Shown one piece after another: positions 40,101-48,855 of a DNA stretch of 64,000 nt. A program made the position numbers and the translations under genes. The stretch is from contig NZ_BBRI01000003.1 of the NCBI RefSeq assembly GCF_002090075.1, forward strand, positions 372,001-436,000. Reading direction: 5' to 3'. Within the stretch, counting starts at the first letter, position 1. The number at the start of each line of letters is the position of its first letter. The notes beneath the pieces were generated by a model. The model worked only from the letters and a program-made list of their open reading frames with translations. It did not search any database and was not told the DNA's origin. The stretch is from Demequina sp. NBRC 110052 (GTDB lineage: Bacteria > Actinomycetota > Actinomycetes > Actinomycetales > Demequinaceae).

Positions 40101-41204
40101 TCAGGCGCGGGCGACGCACGCGGGGCTCGTGACCTCGTAGCTCTCGTGCGGCAGGGCCGCGACGGCGCCCGCCTCGTGCTCGGGCAGCAGCGTGACCACG
40201 TCGGACAGCGCGTACGACCGGACCGCATGCCCGCGCTCCTCGGTGACGAGCAGGCGCGCACCGTCGGCGGCGGACCCGTCGACCATGAAGTAGCGGGGCC
40301 AGTGCCCGGCGTCAAAGCTCGCGCGGTAGCGCGGCCAGCCCTCGGGGCTGAGGTCGAAGACCGCGATCACGTCGGCCCCTCGTGCGCCCACGAGCAGGAC
40401 CGGCTCCGAGTAGGGCGTCGCGTCCACGCGCAGGATGTGAGAGCCGTCGACTTCGGCGGAGCGCGGGCCGACGGTAGTGATCGGAGTCTCGCCGACCACT
40501 TCAGCGGTCGCACTCACCGGGTCCCAGCGCAGCGTGCGCAGGGTGACGTCAAGTTCGCACACGAGGTGGATGAGCTCGCCGTCGATGACCATGTGACGCG
40601 GACCCGACCCGGGCGGCAGGGTCGCGGCGATGCCATCCTCCTCGAGGATGCCGCCTGGCACTCCCGCGTAGCGGCGCAGCTGATCGGTCCCGAGGTCGGC
40701 GACGAGCACGTGACGCCCGCCCGGCGCGTAGGCCGCCGAATGCGCGTGCGGGCCCTCCTGCCGTGCCGCATTCGGGCCCGAGCCCTCGTGCGGCAGCAAC
40801 TGCATCGGTTCGTGCGAAGCGGGCAACCCGTCCGTCTCGAGCGGAACCACCGCGAGGTCGCCCGTGCCGTAATGGCTGACGTAAATCGCGACCTCGCCCT
40901 GAGCCATCAGCAGGTGGCACGCGAACGCGCCTCCGGTGGGCACGGTCGCGGCCACGCGCGGCGCTGCGGGGTCGGAGACGTCGATCGCGTGCAGTGCCGA
41001 TCGCGCCGTCTCGGATACCGCGTACAGCACCGGCAGCGACGGGTGGGCGAGCACGAACGACGGTGCGGGCAGCTCGAGCACCTGGGCGACGCCAGAGGCG
41101 TCATGCCGCCAGAGGCCCTCGCCCTGTCCCGTCGGTGTGCCGAGCCCCGCGGTGGGGTACGTGCCCCACCACAGTGCGGTGGCGGGCTCGTGTGGGGGCG
41201 TCAA
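40101..41204 (-). CDS. Lactonase-family (YbhE/Pgl-like) beta-propeller protein
   Basis: This 367-aa protein is a seven-bladed propeller of the 6-phosphogluconolactonase/carboxymuconate cyclase family. It has LWWGTYPTAG at the start, HAHSAAYAPGGRHVLVADLG, GSGPRHMVIDGE and HWPRYFMVDGS. It could hydrolyse 6-phosphogluconolactone, but the family includes other functions. A TTG at 41204, 5 nt after the lsr2 stop, is the best start; an ATG/GTG upstream would overlap lsr2 with non-family sequence. It is probably co-transcribed with lsr2. Confidence 0.78.
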   Translation of the reverse strand: MTPPHEPATALWWGTYPTAGLGTPTGQGEGLWRHDASGVAQVLELPAPSFVLAHPSLPVLYAVSETARSALHAIDVSDPAAPRVAATVPTGGAFACHLLMAQGEVAIYVSHYGTGDLAVVPLETDGLPASHEPMQLLPHEGSGPNAARQEGPHAHSAAYAPGGRHVLVADLGTDQLRRYAGVPGGILEEDGIAATLPPGSGPRHMVIDGELIHLVCELDVTLRTLRWDPVSATAEVVGETPITTVGPRSAEVDGSHILRVDATPYSEPVLLVGARGADVIAVFDLSPEGWPRYRASFDAGHWPRYFMVDGSAADGARLLVTEERGHAVRSYALSDVVTLLPEHEAGAVAALPHESYEVTSPACVARA

Positions 41205-41208
41205 CGGG

Positions 41209-41535
41209 TCAGTGGGCGGCGTCGTAGGCGTCGCGCAACTCCTGCGACACCCGGCCGCGCTCCGGCACGTCCATGCCCTTGGCACGCGCCCACTCGCGGA
41301 TCTTCGCCGCGTCAGAGGACTTCTTCGAGCCAGCGGAGCGGCGGGTTCCCACCTTCGCGGCGGACACACGGCGCGCCTTGGAGATCCATTCGGCCATGTC
41401 GGCCCGGAGCCGCTCGGCGTTCGCCGTGGTGAGGTCGATCTCGTAGCGCGCGCCGTCCAGCGCGAACGTCACCGTCTCGTCGGCTGAGCCGCCGTCGATG
41501 TCGTCGATCAGCACAACCTGAACCTTCTGGGCCAT
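41209..41535 (-). CDS. lsr2: Nucleoid-associated protein Lsr2
   Basis: This 108-aa H-NS-like protein has an N-terminal oligomerisation domain (QKVQVVLIDDIDGG...ETVTFALDG) and a C-terminal DNA-binding domain with IREWARAKGMDVPERGRVS, where RGR is the AT-hook-like minor-groove contact. It silences AT-rich and horizontally acquired DNA. It lies downstream of lysS, as in mycobacteria. Confidence 0.96.
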   Translation of the reverse strand: MAQKVQVVLIDDIDGGSADETVTFALDGARYEIDLTTANAERLRADMAEWISKARRVSAAKVGTRRSAGSKKSSDAAKIREWARAKGMDVPERGRVSQELRDAYDAAH

Positions 41536-41716
41536 GGGGCTTCCTCTCACCGGGAGATTTCCCGTAATCCGCTGTGAATGCACGACGCCGGTGGGGCGTC
41601 GTTTCCCCTCATAAGCCACACCCTAGGCGGTGCAGACGAAAACTCCTACATCGCGCACGACAAATGTGGAGAACCGCACCCGAAATCGAAAAGTCGCTTC
41701 GAGAGCCGAAAAACGT

Positions 41717-41944
41717 CTACGCGTCACCCACGCCGCGCGAATCGGCGTCATCGGAATGTCCTGGATCCGCGTCGGGCGCGTCGCGCACCACGGCCTCGGC
41801 CTCGTCGATCGCGGCCTCCTGCGCGGCGATGGCCGCACGCTCGCGCCGATCGGCACGGATCACCGCACGCATGACGAACCAGAACAGCAGCGCGACGCCG
41901 ATGCTCGGGATGACCCCGACCGCGACGGCCTGCCAGGTGCTCAC
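41717..41944 (-). CDS. Small single-pass membrane protein downstream of lysS
   Basis: This 75-aa protein has one membrane segment (about residues 6-26, [19 protein letters not shown]) and a charged cytoplasmic tail ([21 protein letters not shown]) ending acidic. The GTG start overlaps the lysS stop (GTGA), so translation is coupled. Function unknown. Confidence 0.7.
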   Translation of the reverse strand: MSTWQAVAVGVIPSIGVALLFWFVMRAVIRADRRERAAIAAQEAAIDEAEAVVRDAPDADPGHSDDADSRGVGDA

Positions 41945-43449
41945 GCCTCGGCCGGCTTCACGAGCGGGAACGTGATCGTCTCGCGGATGCCCAGTCCCGT
42001 CAGCGCCATCAGCAGACGGTCCACGCCCATGCCCATGCCGCCCGACGGGGGCATCGCGTGCTCCATCGCCGTGAGGAAGTCCTCGTCCAGGCTCATCGCC
42101 TCGTCGTCGCCCTGCGCGGCGAGGCGCGCCTGCTGCGCGAAGCGTTCGCGCTGGATGACGGGGTCCACGAGCTCGGAGTACGCCGTCGCGAGCTCGAAGC
42201 CGCGCACGTACAGGTCCCACTTCTCGACGATGCCGGGGATGGAGCGGTGATCGCGCGTGAGCGGCGAGGTCTCGACCGGGAAGTCGCGGACGAACGTGGG
42301 CGCCGTGAGCGCGTCGCCCACGTGGTGCTCCCACAGCTCCTCGACGAGCTTGCCGTGGCTGACCTTCTTCGGATCCACCGATAGCTCCACCGCGTCGCAC
42401 AGGGCCGTCAGGTGCGCCACGGACGTCTGCGGCGTGATCTCCTCGCCCAGGGCCTCGGAGAGCGAGCCGTACATCGTCATGGTGTCCCAGTCGCCCGAGA
42501 GGTCGTACTCGGAGCCGTCTGCGAGCGTCACGACGCGCGTGCCGAACAGATCGTCCGCGGCGCCCTGCACAAGCGAGCGCGTGAGCTCAGCCATCGTGTC
42601 GTAATCGCCGTAGGCCTCATAGGCCTCGAGCATCGCGAATTCCGGGGAATGCGAAGAATCCGCACCCTCATTCCTAAAATTGCGGTTGATCTCGAAGACC
42701 TTCTCGATTCCTCCCACGACGGCCTTCTTGAGGAACAGCTCCGGCGCGATGCGCAGATACAGGTCGATGTCGTACGCATTCATATGCGTGACGAAAGGAC
42801 GCGCGGCAGCGCCGCCCGCCTGCGTCTGCAGCATCGGCGTCTCGATCTCCATGAACCCGCGCGCATGCAGCGACTCGCGCAGCGACCGCATCATGGCGCT
42901 GCGGTGACGCACCGTGTCTCGCGCAAGGGGACGCGCGATGAGGTCCACGTAGCGCTGGCGCACGCGGGTGTCCTCGGCGAGGTCCTTGTGCAGCACCGGC
43001 AGCGGGCGCAGCGCCTTGGATGCGATCGCCCACTCCGTCGCGAACACGCTGACCTCGCCGCGGCGCGACTTGATGGCACGACCCTTCGCGAACAGGTGAT
43101 CGCCCAGGTCGACGTCCGCCTTGAAGGCCGCGAGCGACTCCTCGCCCACCTCGCCGAGCGACAGCATGATCTGCAGGCGCTCACCCGCGCCGTCCTGAAT
43201 CGCGGCGAAGCACAGCTTCCCCGTGTTGCGGATGAAGACCACGCGGCCCGCTACGCCCACGACGTCGTCGGTCTCCTCGCCGTCCTCGAGGCCCGCGTAC
43301 GTCGCCTTCACGTCGGCGATCTCGTGGGTGCGATCGACGGACACCGGGTACGCCTCGCCGCCGTCGGCGATCAGCCGGTCGCGCTTGGCGCGCCGGATGC
43401 GCATCTGCTCGGGGACGTCGTCTGCAGCGGGAGTGGTCTCGTCAGTCAC
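41941..43449 (-). CDS. lysS: Lysyl-tRNA synthetase, class II
   Basis: This 502-aa class II LysRS has an N-terminal OB fold ([20 protein letters not shown]), motif 1 around [10 protein letters not shown], motif 2 [14 protein letters not shown] and motif 3 [11 protein letters not shown]. It charges tRNA-Lys. The start is GTG at 43449. Element B lies directly upstream. Confidence 0.96.
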   Translation of the reverse strand: MTDETTPAADDVPEQMRIRRAKRDRLIADGGEAYPVSVDRTHEIADVKATYAGLEDGEETDDVVGVAGRVVFIRNTGKLCFAAIQDGAGERLQIMLSLGEVGEESLAAFKADVDLGDHLFAKGRAIKSRRGEVSVFATEWAIASKALRPLPVLHKDLAEDTRVRQRYVDLIARPLARDTVRHRSAMMRSLRESLHARGFMEIETPMLQTQAGGAAARPFVTHMNAYDIDLYLRIAPELFLKKAVVGGIEKVFEINRNFRNEGADSSHSPEFAMLEAYEAYGDYDTMAELTRSLVQGAADDLFGTRVVTLADGSEYDLSGDWDTMTMYGSLSEALGEEITPQTSVAHLTALCDAVELSVDPKKVSHGKLVEELWEHHVGDALTAPTFVRDFPVETSPLTRDHRSIPGIVEKWDLYVRGFELATAYSELVDPVIQRERFAQQARLAAQGDDEAMSLDEDFLTAMEHAMPPSGGMGMGVDRLLMALTGLGIRETITFPLVKPAEA

Positions 43450-43484
43450 GTGCTCAAGGTTACCGGCGGTGCCGCGCCCCCTTC

Positions 43485-43572
43485 ACTCCGCACGGATTCT
43501 CCGGCGACGCGCCGTCCAACCCGCCTCGCGCGGCCTCCTGTCCGGCGCGTCGGATCAGAATCCGTGCGGACT
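43485..43572. repeat. Intergenic hairpin element B (GCACGGATTCT type, 88 bp)
   Basis: The outer arms ACTCCGCACGGATTCT (43485-43500) and AGAATCCGTGCGGACT (43557-43572) match at 15 of 16 positions. The inner arms CGACGCGCCG (43505-43514) and CGGCGCGTCG (43543-43552) pair perfectly. It lies between nadC and lysS, ending 15 bp before the nadC stop codon region. Confidence 0.9.
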
Positions 43573-43587
43573 GTTGACGGGGTGAGG

Positions 43588-44496
43588 TCAAGGGGCGAGG
43601 TCGAGCGCGAGGTCCAGGATGGGCGAGCTGTGCGTCAGCGCGCCCACGGACATGAAGTCCACGCCGGTCGCAGCGACGTCCGCGGCGTTGTCGAGCGTGA
43701 GACCGCCCGTGGCCTCGAGCCACACCTTGCCGGTCTTCTTCTCGCCCTGCCTGACGCGCGCGACGAGCTCGGCCATCGCGTCGGGCGCCATGTTGTCGAG
43801 CATGAGGAAGCGCGCGCCGGCGCCGATCGCCTCGGTCGCCTGCGCGTGCGACTCGACCTCGACCTGCACAGGCACGTCGGGGTAGGCCTCGCCGATCGCC
43901 TCGATCGCGCCCGCGAGGGAACCCGCGGCCACGATGTGGTTGTCCTTGATCATCGCGCAGTCGAACAGGCCGAAGCGCTTGTTCACGCCCCCGCCGCAGC
44001 GCACCGCGAGCCGCTCGAGCTCGCGCAGCCCTGGAGTGGTCTTGCGCGTGTCCAGCACGCGCGCCCCGGTGCCTGCGAGCGCATCGGCCCACTGCCGGGT
44101 GTGGGTGGCCACGCCCGACGCGCGGGAGACGAGGTTGAGGATCGTGCGTTCGGCGACGAGCAGCACCTGCGCGGCGCCGTTCACCTCGGCGATGACCGTG
44201 CCGGGCGCGAGCGCATCGCCATCCGCGACCTTCAGCTCGACCACCGGACGGCGCAGACCCAGGCGGATCGCGGTCTGGTTCAGCGCCTCCTCGATCACGG
44301 CCACGCCTGCGATGATGCCTGCCTCGCGCGCCACGATCACGCCCGACGCTGCGGCGTCCTCGGTCAGCGTCGCCTGCGTGGTCACGTCGCGGCCCGGGTA
44401 GCCGCCGAGGTCCTCGCTGAGCGCGAGTCGCACCGTGTCACGCAGCCAGGTGGTGTTCAGTGGACGCTCCTGATCGAGCTCCTCGGGGTACGTCAT
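43588..44496 (-). CDS. nadC: Nicotinate-nucleotide pyrophosphorylase (carboxylating)
   Basis: This 302-aa quinolinate phosphoribosyltransferase has EDLGGYPGRDVTT, the substrate motifs TRKTTPGLR and KDNHI, EVESHAQATEA, and the C-terminal TGVDFMSVGALTHS. It makes nicotinate mononucleotide in de novo NAD synthesis. nadB is 4.4 kb away; nadA is not in the window. Confidence 0.95.
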   Translation of the reverse strand: MTYPEELDQERPLNTTWLRDTVRLALSEDLGGYPGRDVTTQATLTEDAAASGVIVAREAGIIAGVAVIEEALNQTAIRLGLRRPVVELKVADGDALAPGTVIAEVNGAAQVLLVAERTILNLVSRASGVATHTRQWADALAGTGARVLDTRKTTPGLRELERLAVRCGGGVNKRFGLFDCAMIKDNHIVAAGSLAGAIEAIGEAYPDVPVQVEVESHAQATEAIGAGARFLMLDNMAPDAMAELVARVRQGEKKTGKVWLEATGGLTLDNAADVAATGVDFMSVGALTHSSPILDLALDLAP

Positions 44497-44527
44497 GGCA
44501 CCATCGTGGCAGACCTTCGCGGCGTTC

Positions 44528-44554
44528 TACCCCCTTTGGTACGGGGAGGGGTAT
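44528..44554 (+). promoter_or_regulatory. Imperfect CsoR/CstR-type operator upstream of the repressor gene
   Basis: TACCCC (44528-44533) faces GGGGTA (44548-44553), with an extra GGTACGGGG between. TATCCT at 44552-44557 is a plausible -10. This resembles the ATACCCC/GGGGTAT operators of the CsoR/CstR family and suggests autoregulation. Confidence 0.55.
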
Positions 44555-44587
44555 CCTGGGACGTCATCACGCCTGAAGGAGGCACCC

Positions 44588-44857
44588 ATGGCCGAGGTTC
44601 ACCTCACGTCCGACGAGCTCGAGCCCGTCGTCAAGCGCCTCAAGCGCGCCCACGGTCAGCTCGCCGGGGTGCTGCGCATGGTCGAGGAGGGACGCGAGTG
44701 CGGCGACGTCGTCACGCAGCTCGCCGCCGTCTCCAAGGCCATCGACCGCGCCGGCTTCGCGATGATCGCGAGCGGCCTGGAGCAGTGCGTGCGCGAGGGC
44801 GAGAGCGGCGCGGCCGCCAAGGAGCGCCTCGAGAAGATGTTCATGTCGCTGTCGTAG
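44588..44857 (+). CDS. cstR: CstR-like persulfide-sensing repressor (CsoR/FrmR family)
   Basis: This 89-aa helical repressor of the DUF156 family has Cys38 and Cys67, 29 residues apart as in CstR. The His expected four residues before the second Cys in copper-sensing CsoR is a Gly here (SGLEQC). That pattern favours sulfane-sulfur sensing over Cu(I). A perfect ATACCCC-GG-GGGGTAT operator precedes the rhodanese-CoA-disulfide reductase 2.3 kb away, a typical CstR target. AAGGAGG lies 7 nt before the ATG. Confidence 0.82.
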   Translation: MAEVHLTSDELEPVVKRLKRAHGQLAGVLRMVEEGRECGDVVTQLAAVSKAIDRAGFAMIASGLEQCVREGESGAAAKERLEKMFMSLS

Positions 44858-45998
44858 ACGCTGTACTCAGCTGCGCGCGCAGCTCTTCACGCAGCCGCGC
44901 GGCGTCGGCCGGGTCCGGCGCGGTGATCGCGTCGGCGAGGTCAGCGAGCCGGGCGTCGAGTGCGATCTGGCTGAGGGTCGCGGGATACCCATATGCGCGG
45001 GCGATCGCGCCGAGCCGCTTGCGCTGCTGCCTCCACGAGGTGGTCGGCGACTCCAGATAGACGCCAGGGATGAGCCCGCTCTCCACGTCGGGCGCGAGCA
45101 CGGCGCGCTGCCAGGCCCGCTCGTCCCGGCGCGCGACCTGCAGCAGCCACAGCGCGAGCACGGGCAGCACCACGGCGCCCGCGAGCCGCGGCAGGATCTC
45201 CGTCAGCAGCGGAGAGTTCCACAGGAGGTGCGCCCCGTAGGAGAAGGCGAGCGCGCCGAGGCCCTTGCCCCAGCGTCGGGCGGGCGCGCCGGACGCGGGC
45301 CACAGCCATGCGAGCCCCATGCCGGCGATCGCGGTGAGCAGCATGTGGCTGAAGCCCAGCAGCAGCACCTCCCGCAGCAGCACGATCGTCGTCGCGGTCT
45401 GCACGGGGTTCTCGCCGAAGGTCATGACGTCGGCGTTGCCGGCGTACACGACGAGCTCGGTCGCCTCGAAGCCCAGCCCCACGAGCGCGCCGAGCACCGC
45501 GCCCTCGACCGGGTGCCGGAGGCGGTGCCGTGCGGCCAGCAGGATCGCGACGATGCCGAGCAGTTTCGCGAGCTCCTCGGTCAGCGGTGCGATGACCGCC
45601 GCACCCCACTCGGCCACGAAGTCCACGGGCAGCGTCTGTGCGAGGAGGCCGAACAGCGCGCCGTTGGCGGGCAACGCATACAGACCCGTCGCGGCGAGGC
45701 CTCCCCACACGATCGACGCGAGCACGCCCGACGCTGCGGGGCGCGTGGTCATCGGCAGGCGCGCCAGCACGCGGGTCCAGGCGGCGACGAGGACTGCTGC
45801 GCCGAGCGCGCCGATGACTGCGGCCACCGGCATCTGCTCGGCCAGGGTGAACGCCACCGGTACGAGCAGTGCGGCGCCGACGACGCCCGTCGTGACGAAC
45901 ACCAGCCAGCCGATGCTGCGCACATCCGTGCGCCGCATGCGCGCCCAGCGGCGCTGCGGGGCGCGCGGCTCGGTGCGGGCCGCAGGCGCACGAGTCAT
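44841..45998 (-). CDS. PrsW-family intramembrane protease
   Basis: This 385-aa protein has about eight membrane helices and the PrsW glutamic-protease signatures: APLTEELAK (Glu141, Glu142), GLGFEATE, HMLLT and HLLWN. In Bacillus PrsW cuts an anti-sigma factor; here the target is unknown. The ATG overlaps the stop of the upstream single-pass protein (ATGA), which makes that protein a candidate partner or substrate. Its 3' end overlaps the cstR 3' end by 17 bp in convergent orientation. Confidence 0.86.
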   Translation of the reverse strand: MTRAPAARTEPRAPQRRWARMRRTDVRSIGWLVFVTTGVVGAALLVPVAFTLAEQMPVAAVIGALGAAVLVAAWTRVLARLPMTTRPAASGVLASIVWGGLAATGLYALPANGALFGLLAQTLPVDFVAEWGAAVIAPLTEELAKLLGIVAILLAARHRLRHPVEGAVLGALVGLGFEATELVVYAGNADVMTFGENPVQTATTIVLLREVLLLGFSHMLLTAIAGMGLAWLWPASGAPARRWGKGLGALAFSYGAHLLWNSPLLTEILPRLAGAVVLPVLALWLLQVARRDERAWQRAVLAPDVESGLIPGVYLESPTTSWRQQRKRLGAIARAYGYPATLSQIALDARLADLADAITAPDPADAARLREELRAQLSTASTTAT

Positions 45999-46717
45999 CG
46001 CAGGCCCCCCTGACCCGCCTCGTCGAGGCCGAGGCCGGGTTCGAACAGCGCGACGCCCTTGAGGATGGCCTCCACCGCGGCCTGCAGCTGCTCCTCGGGC
46101 ACGTCGGCATCGCCCTGCGCAGACGAGGCGACGAGGACCACGGAGGCGCTCTGGCGCACCAGCGCGACGGCGACCGGCGGGCCGTCCGCGACCGAGGTCT
46201 CGGCGCGCCACAGCGCGCGCGGAGAGTCGAGCATGTCGTCCAACGCGCCCACGCCGTCGGGCTCCCACGCGAGGGGCTCTCCGCCCAGGTAGAGGTCCTC
46301 GAGCCGCTCCAGCAGGGCGCCGGTCATGCCCTGCCACGAGCCTGAGACGACATCCACCGCGATCCCATCACGTGCGAGGGCCACCTCGACGGGCCCGATG
46401 CTCGCAGGGTCGACGCTCCAGCCTGCGGGCACCGTCAGGTCGGCGGAGGCCAATGGCAGGAGGGTGTCCTGCTCGAGCGTCCGCTCGGCGTGCAGCGCGT
46501 CGGCGAGCGTGGGGAGCAGCCAGGCCATGATGACGGCGAGCGCGAGCACTGCCACGACCCACCCTGCGGAGGCCAGCCGGACGGGTGGCTCCTCGATCGT
46601 CGAGGCGGCCCGAGCGTCGGGCAGGCCGGACGTCTTCGCGACTGCCGCGTCGGGCGACTTGCTCGGTTGGCCGTGCCGGGGCCCGTGGTCAGGCGTAGCG
46701 TGGTTCTCGACGCTCAT
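45995..46717 (-). CDS. Single-pass membrane protein coupled to the PrsW gene
   Basis: This 240-aa protein has a cytoplasmic N-terminus of about 45 residues, one membrane span (about 50-71, GWVVAVLALAVIMAWLL) and an extracytoplasmic domain of about 165 residues with no family I recognise. Its orientation and translational coupling to PrsW suggest it could be the protease's substrate or regulator. Function unknown. Confidence 0.75.
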   Translation of the reverse strand: MSVENHATPDHGPRHGQPSKSPDAAVAKTSGLPDARAASTIEEPPVRLASAGWVVAVLALAVIMAWLLPTLADALHAERTLEQDTLLPLASADLTVPAGWSVDPASIGPVEVALARDGIAVDVVSGSWQGMTGALLERLEDLYLGGEPLAWEPDGVGALDDMLDSPRALWRAETSVADGPPVAVALVRQSASVVLVASSAQGDADVPEEQLQAAVEAILKGVALFEPGLGLDEAGQGGLR

Positions 46718-46823
46718 GATGTGCCGTCACCTCGCCTTCCCCCGGTCGGTCGCCCCAGCCTATCGAGGACCGGGCCGGGCCCTGAGGCTCCGCGCTCGAG
46801 GCACTTTGGGACTCTCGTCCTGA

Positions 46824-46839
46824 ATACCCCGGGGGGTAT
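46824..46839 (+). promoter_or_regulatory. CstR/CsoR operator upstream of the CoA-disulfide reductase
   Basis: ATACCCC-GG-GGGGTAT is a perfect inverted repeat of the type bound by CstR. It lies 5 nt before a TACAGT -10-like element (46844-46849), so repressor binding would block the promoter. Confidence 0.82.
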
Positions 46840-46895
46840 GTGTTACAGTCGTGGGCAGCACCTATCCCAGCTGTACCTCCCGGAAGAAGGAACCC

Positions 46896-48578
46896 ATGCG
46901 CATCGTCGTCATCGGAGGCGTCGCCGGCGGAATGTCCGCCGCGGCCCGCGCGCGTCGACTCGACGAGTCGGCCGAGATCATCGTCCTCGAGAAGGGCCCC
47001 GACGTCTCGTTCGCCAACTGCGGCCTGCCGTACCACGTAGGCGGCCAGATCGAGTCCCGCGACGCCCTCCTGCTGCACACCCCCACCACGCTCGGCGCGT
47101 CGCTCGGACTCGACGTCCGCGTCAACACCGAGGCCATCGCGATCGACCGCGACGCCAAGACCGTCACCGCCTCAGGCCCCGACGGCCTCATCACGCTCGA
47201 CTACGACGCGCTCGTGCTCTCCCCCGGCGCCACCGCGTTCACGCCGCCCATCCCCGGCATGGACCTCCCCGAGGTCACGCACCTGCGCACCGTCGACGAC
47301 GCCACCGCGCTCGCCGACCGGGTCGGAACCGCGCAGCGCGCCGCCGTGCTCGGCGCCGGGTTCATCGGCCTCGAGACCGCCGAGGCGCTGCGCGAGCGCG
47401 GCCTCGACGTCGCGCTGATCGAGATGGCACCGCAGGTGCTTCCGCCCCTCGCCCCCGAGATGGCGCGCCTCGTCGAGCTCGAGCTGCTCGCCAACGGCGT
47501 GGACGTCGTCACGGGCCTGGCAGCCGCCGCTGTCGCACCCGCCGCGTCCGGGTCGGGCGTCACGGTGACGCTCACCAACGGTGCCGCTGCCGACGTGGAC
47601 CTCGTCGTCGTGTCCGTGGGCGTGCGCCCCAACTCGGCGCTCGCCTCCGACGCGGGGCTCGGGATCGACGAGCGTGGCGCCATCCTCGTCGACGACGAGC
47701 AGCGCACCAACGACCCGCACATCTGGGCCGTGGGCGACGCGATCGCCGTGAAGAACCAGGTCACCGGCGCCGTCGGCCCCGTCCCGCTCGCTGGCCCCGC
47801 CAACCGCCAGGGCCGCCGCGCCGCCGAGTCGATCTTCGGCGTGGCCAAGCCCGCCAAGCCCGTGCTCGGCACCGCCATCGTCAAGGTGTTCGGCCTCACC
47901 GCCGCCATCACCGGCGCCTCGCCGCGCATGCTCAACCAGGCGGGCATCGAGCACGTCGTGCACCACACCCACCACCTCAACCACGCGGGCTATTACCCCG
48001 GCGCCGACCAGGTGCACCTCATGGCCGCGTTCGCACCCGACGGCACCCTGCTCGGTGCGCAGGGCGTGGGACGTTCGGGCGTCGACAAGCGCATCGATGT
48101 GCTCGCCACCTCGCTGCGCGCCGGGTTCGGCGCCGACGACCTCGCCGAGCTCGAGCTCGCCTACGCGCCGCCGTTCGGCTCAGCGAAGGACCCGGTCAAC
48201 ATGCTGGGCTTCATGATGCAGAACACGCTCATGGGCACCCTCAAGCTCTGGCACGCAGAGGACGTCGAGTGGGCGCGCGAGAACGCACTCATCCTGGACG
48301 TGCGCTCCGCCGGCGAGTTCACCCGCGGGCACCTGCCCGAGGCCGTCAACATCCCGCACGACCAGATCCGCGAGAACCTCGACCGCATCCGCTCGCTCGC
48401 GGCCGGGCGACCGGTGCGCGTGCACTGCGCCTCGGGCTTCCGCTCGTACCTCGCGCACCGCATCCTCGACCAGGAGGGGTTCGACTCCGCGAACTTCGAC
48501 GGCGGCATGCTCACCATGCAGACCGCACTGCCCGAGCTCGAGCTCGTCAACGGCGCAGCCGAGACCGCCGGAGTCTGA
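46896..48578 (+). CDS. CoA-disulfide/persulfide reductase with C-terminal rhodanese domain
   Basis: This 560-aa flavoprotein has an FAD site GGVAGGMS, catalytic Cys42 in FANCGLPY, an NAD(P) site GAGFIGLETAE, a dimerisation domain, and a rhodanese domain from about residue 455 with active Cys511 (HCASGFRS). It resembles CoADR-Rhd/Npsr enzymes that reduce CoA-persulfide or CoA disulfide. The CstR operator just upstream implies induction by sulfide or polysulfide stress. GGAAGAAGGA precedes the ATG. Confidence 0.92.
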   Translation: MRIVVIGGVAGGMSAAARARRLDESAEIIVLEKGPDVSFANCGLPYHVGGQIESRDALLLHTPTTLGASLGLDVRVNTEAIAIDRDAKTVTASGPDGLITLDYDALVLSPGATAFTPPIPGMDLPEVTHLRTVDDATALADRVGTAQRAAVLGAGFIGLETAEALRERGLDVALIEMAPQVLPPLAPEMARLVELELLANGVDVVTGLAAAAVAPAASGSGVTVTLTNGAAADVDLVVVSVGVRPNSALASDAGLGIDERGAILVDDEQRTNDPHIWAVGDAIAVKNQVTGAVGPVPLAGPANRQGRRAAESIFGVAKPAKPVLGTAIVKVFGLTAAITGASPRMLNQAGIEHVVHHTHHLNHAGYYPGADQVHLMAAFAPDGTLLGAQGVGRSGVDKRIDVLATSLRAGFGADDLAELELAYAPPFGSAKDPVNMLGFMMQNTLMGTLKLWHAEDVEWARENALILDVRSAGEFTRGHLPEAVNIPHDQIRENLDRIRSLAAGRPVRVHCASGFRSYLAHRILDQEGFDSANFDGGMLTMQTALPELELVNGAAETAGV

Positions 48579-48633
48579 CCCCCAGCGTCGGACTCGTCCG
48601 ACACCGCGCCGGCATCGCCCGGCACCCAGACCT

Positions 48634-48677
48634 CCGCGCGGAGGGCGCCCGATTCCGGGGTGGCGCTCTCCGCGCGG
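48634..48677 (+). terminator. Terminator-like hairpin after the CoA-disulfide reductase
   Basis: CCGCGCGGAGGGCGCC (48634-48649) and GGCGCTCTCCGCGCGG (48662-48677) pair at 15 of 16 positions around a 12-nt loop, about 55 bp past the stop. Confidence 0.65.
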
Positions 48678-48715
48678 TGCTGTGTCCGGGCTCTTCACGC
48701 CCCCGCCCCCGCGAC

Positions 48716-48804
48716 AGTGCGAACCAAGCCGCGCTCGACACGCCGCGACGATCGCGCCTCGCTTGCTGAACCTGCGGCGCGTCGGAGAAGAAGTGGTTCG
48801 TTCT
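48716..48804. repeat. Intergenic hairpin element C (AGTGCGAACCA type, 89 bp)
   Basis: The outer arms AGTGCGAACCA (48716-48726) and TGGTTCGTTCT (48794-48804) match at 9 of 11 positions. The inner arms CGACACGCCGC (48736-48746) and GCGGCGCGTCG (48774-48784) match at 10 of 11. It lies between the convergent reductase and nadB genes. Confidence 0.85.
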
Positions 48805-48855
48805 GATCAGAGCAGGCCGCGCGCCGGGCGACGGGTGACTCAGGGAGGCGTGCGG

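Noticed and set aside
42412..45060. 882-codon open frame on the plus strand
   Set aside because: It is antisense to lysS and nadC. Only the short cstR gene in a different frame is real in this span.
48634..48677. Considered as a seventh member of the hairpin element family
   Set aside because: It lacks both the outer arms and the CGACACGCC inner stem, and its position right after a stop codon fits a terminator.
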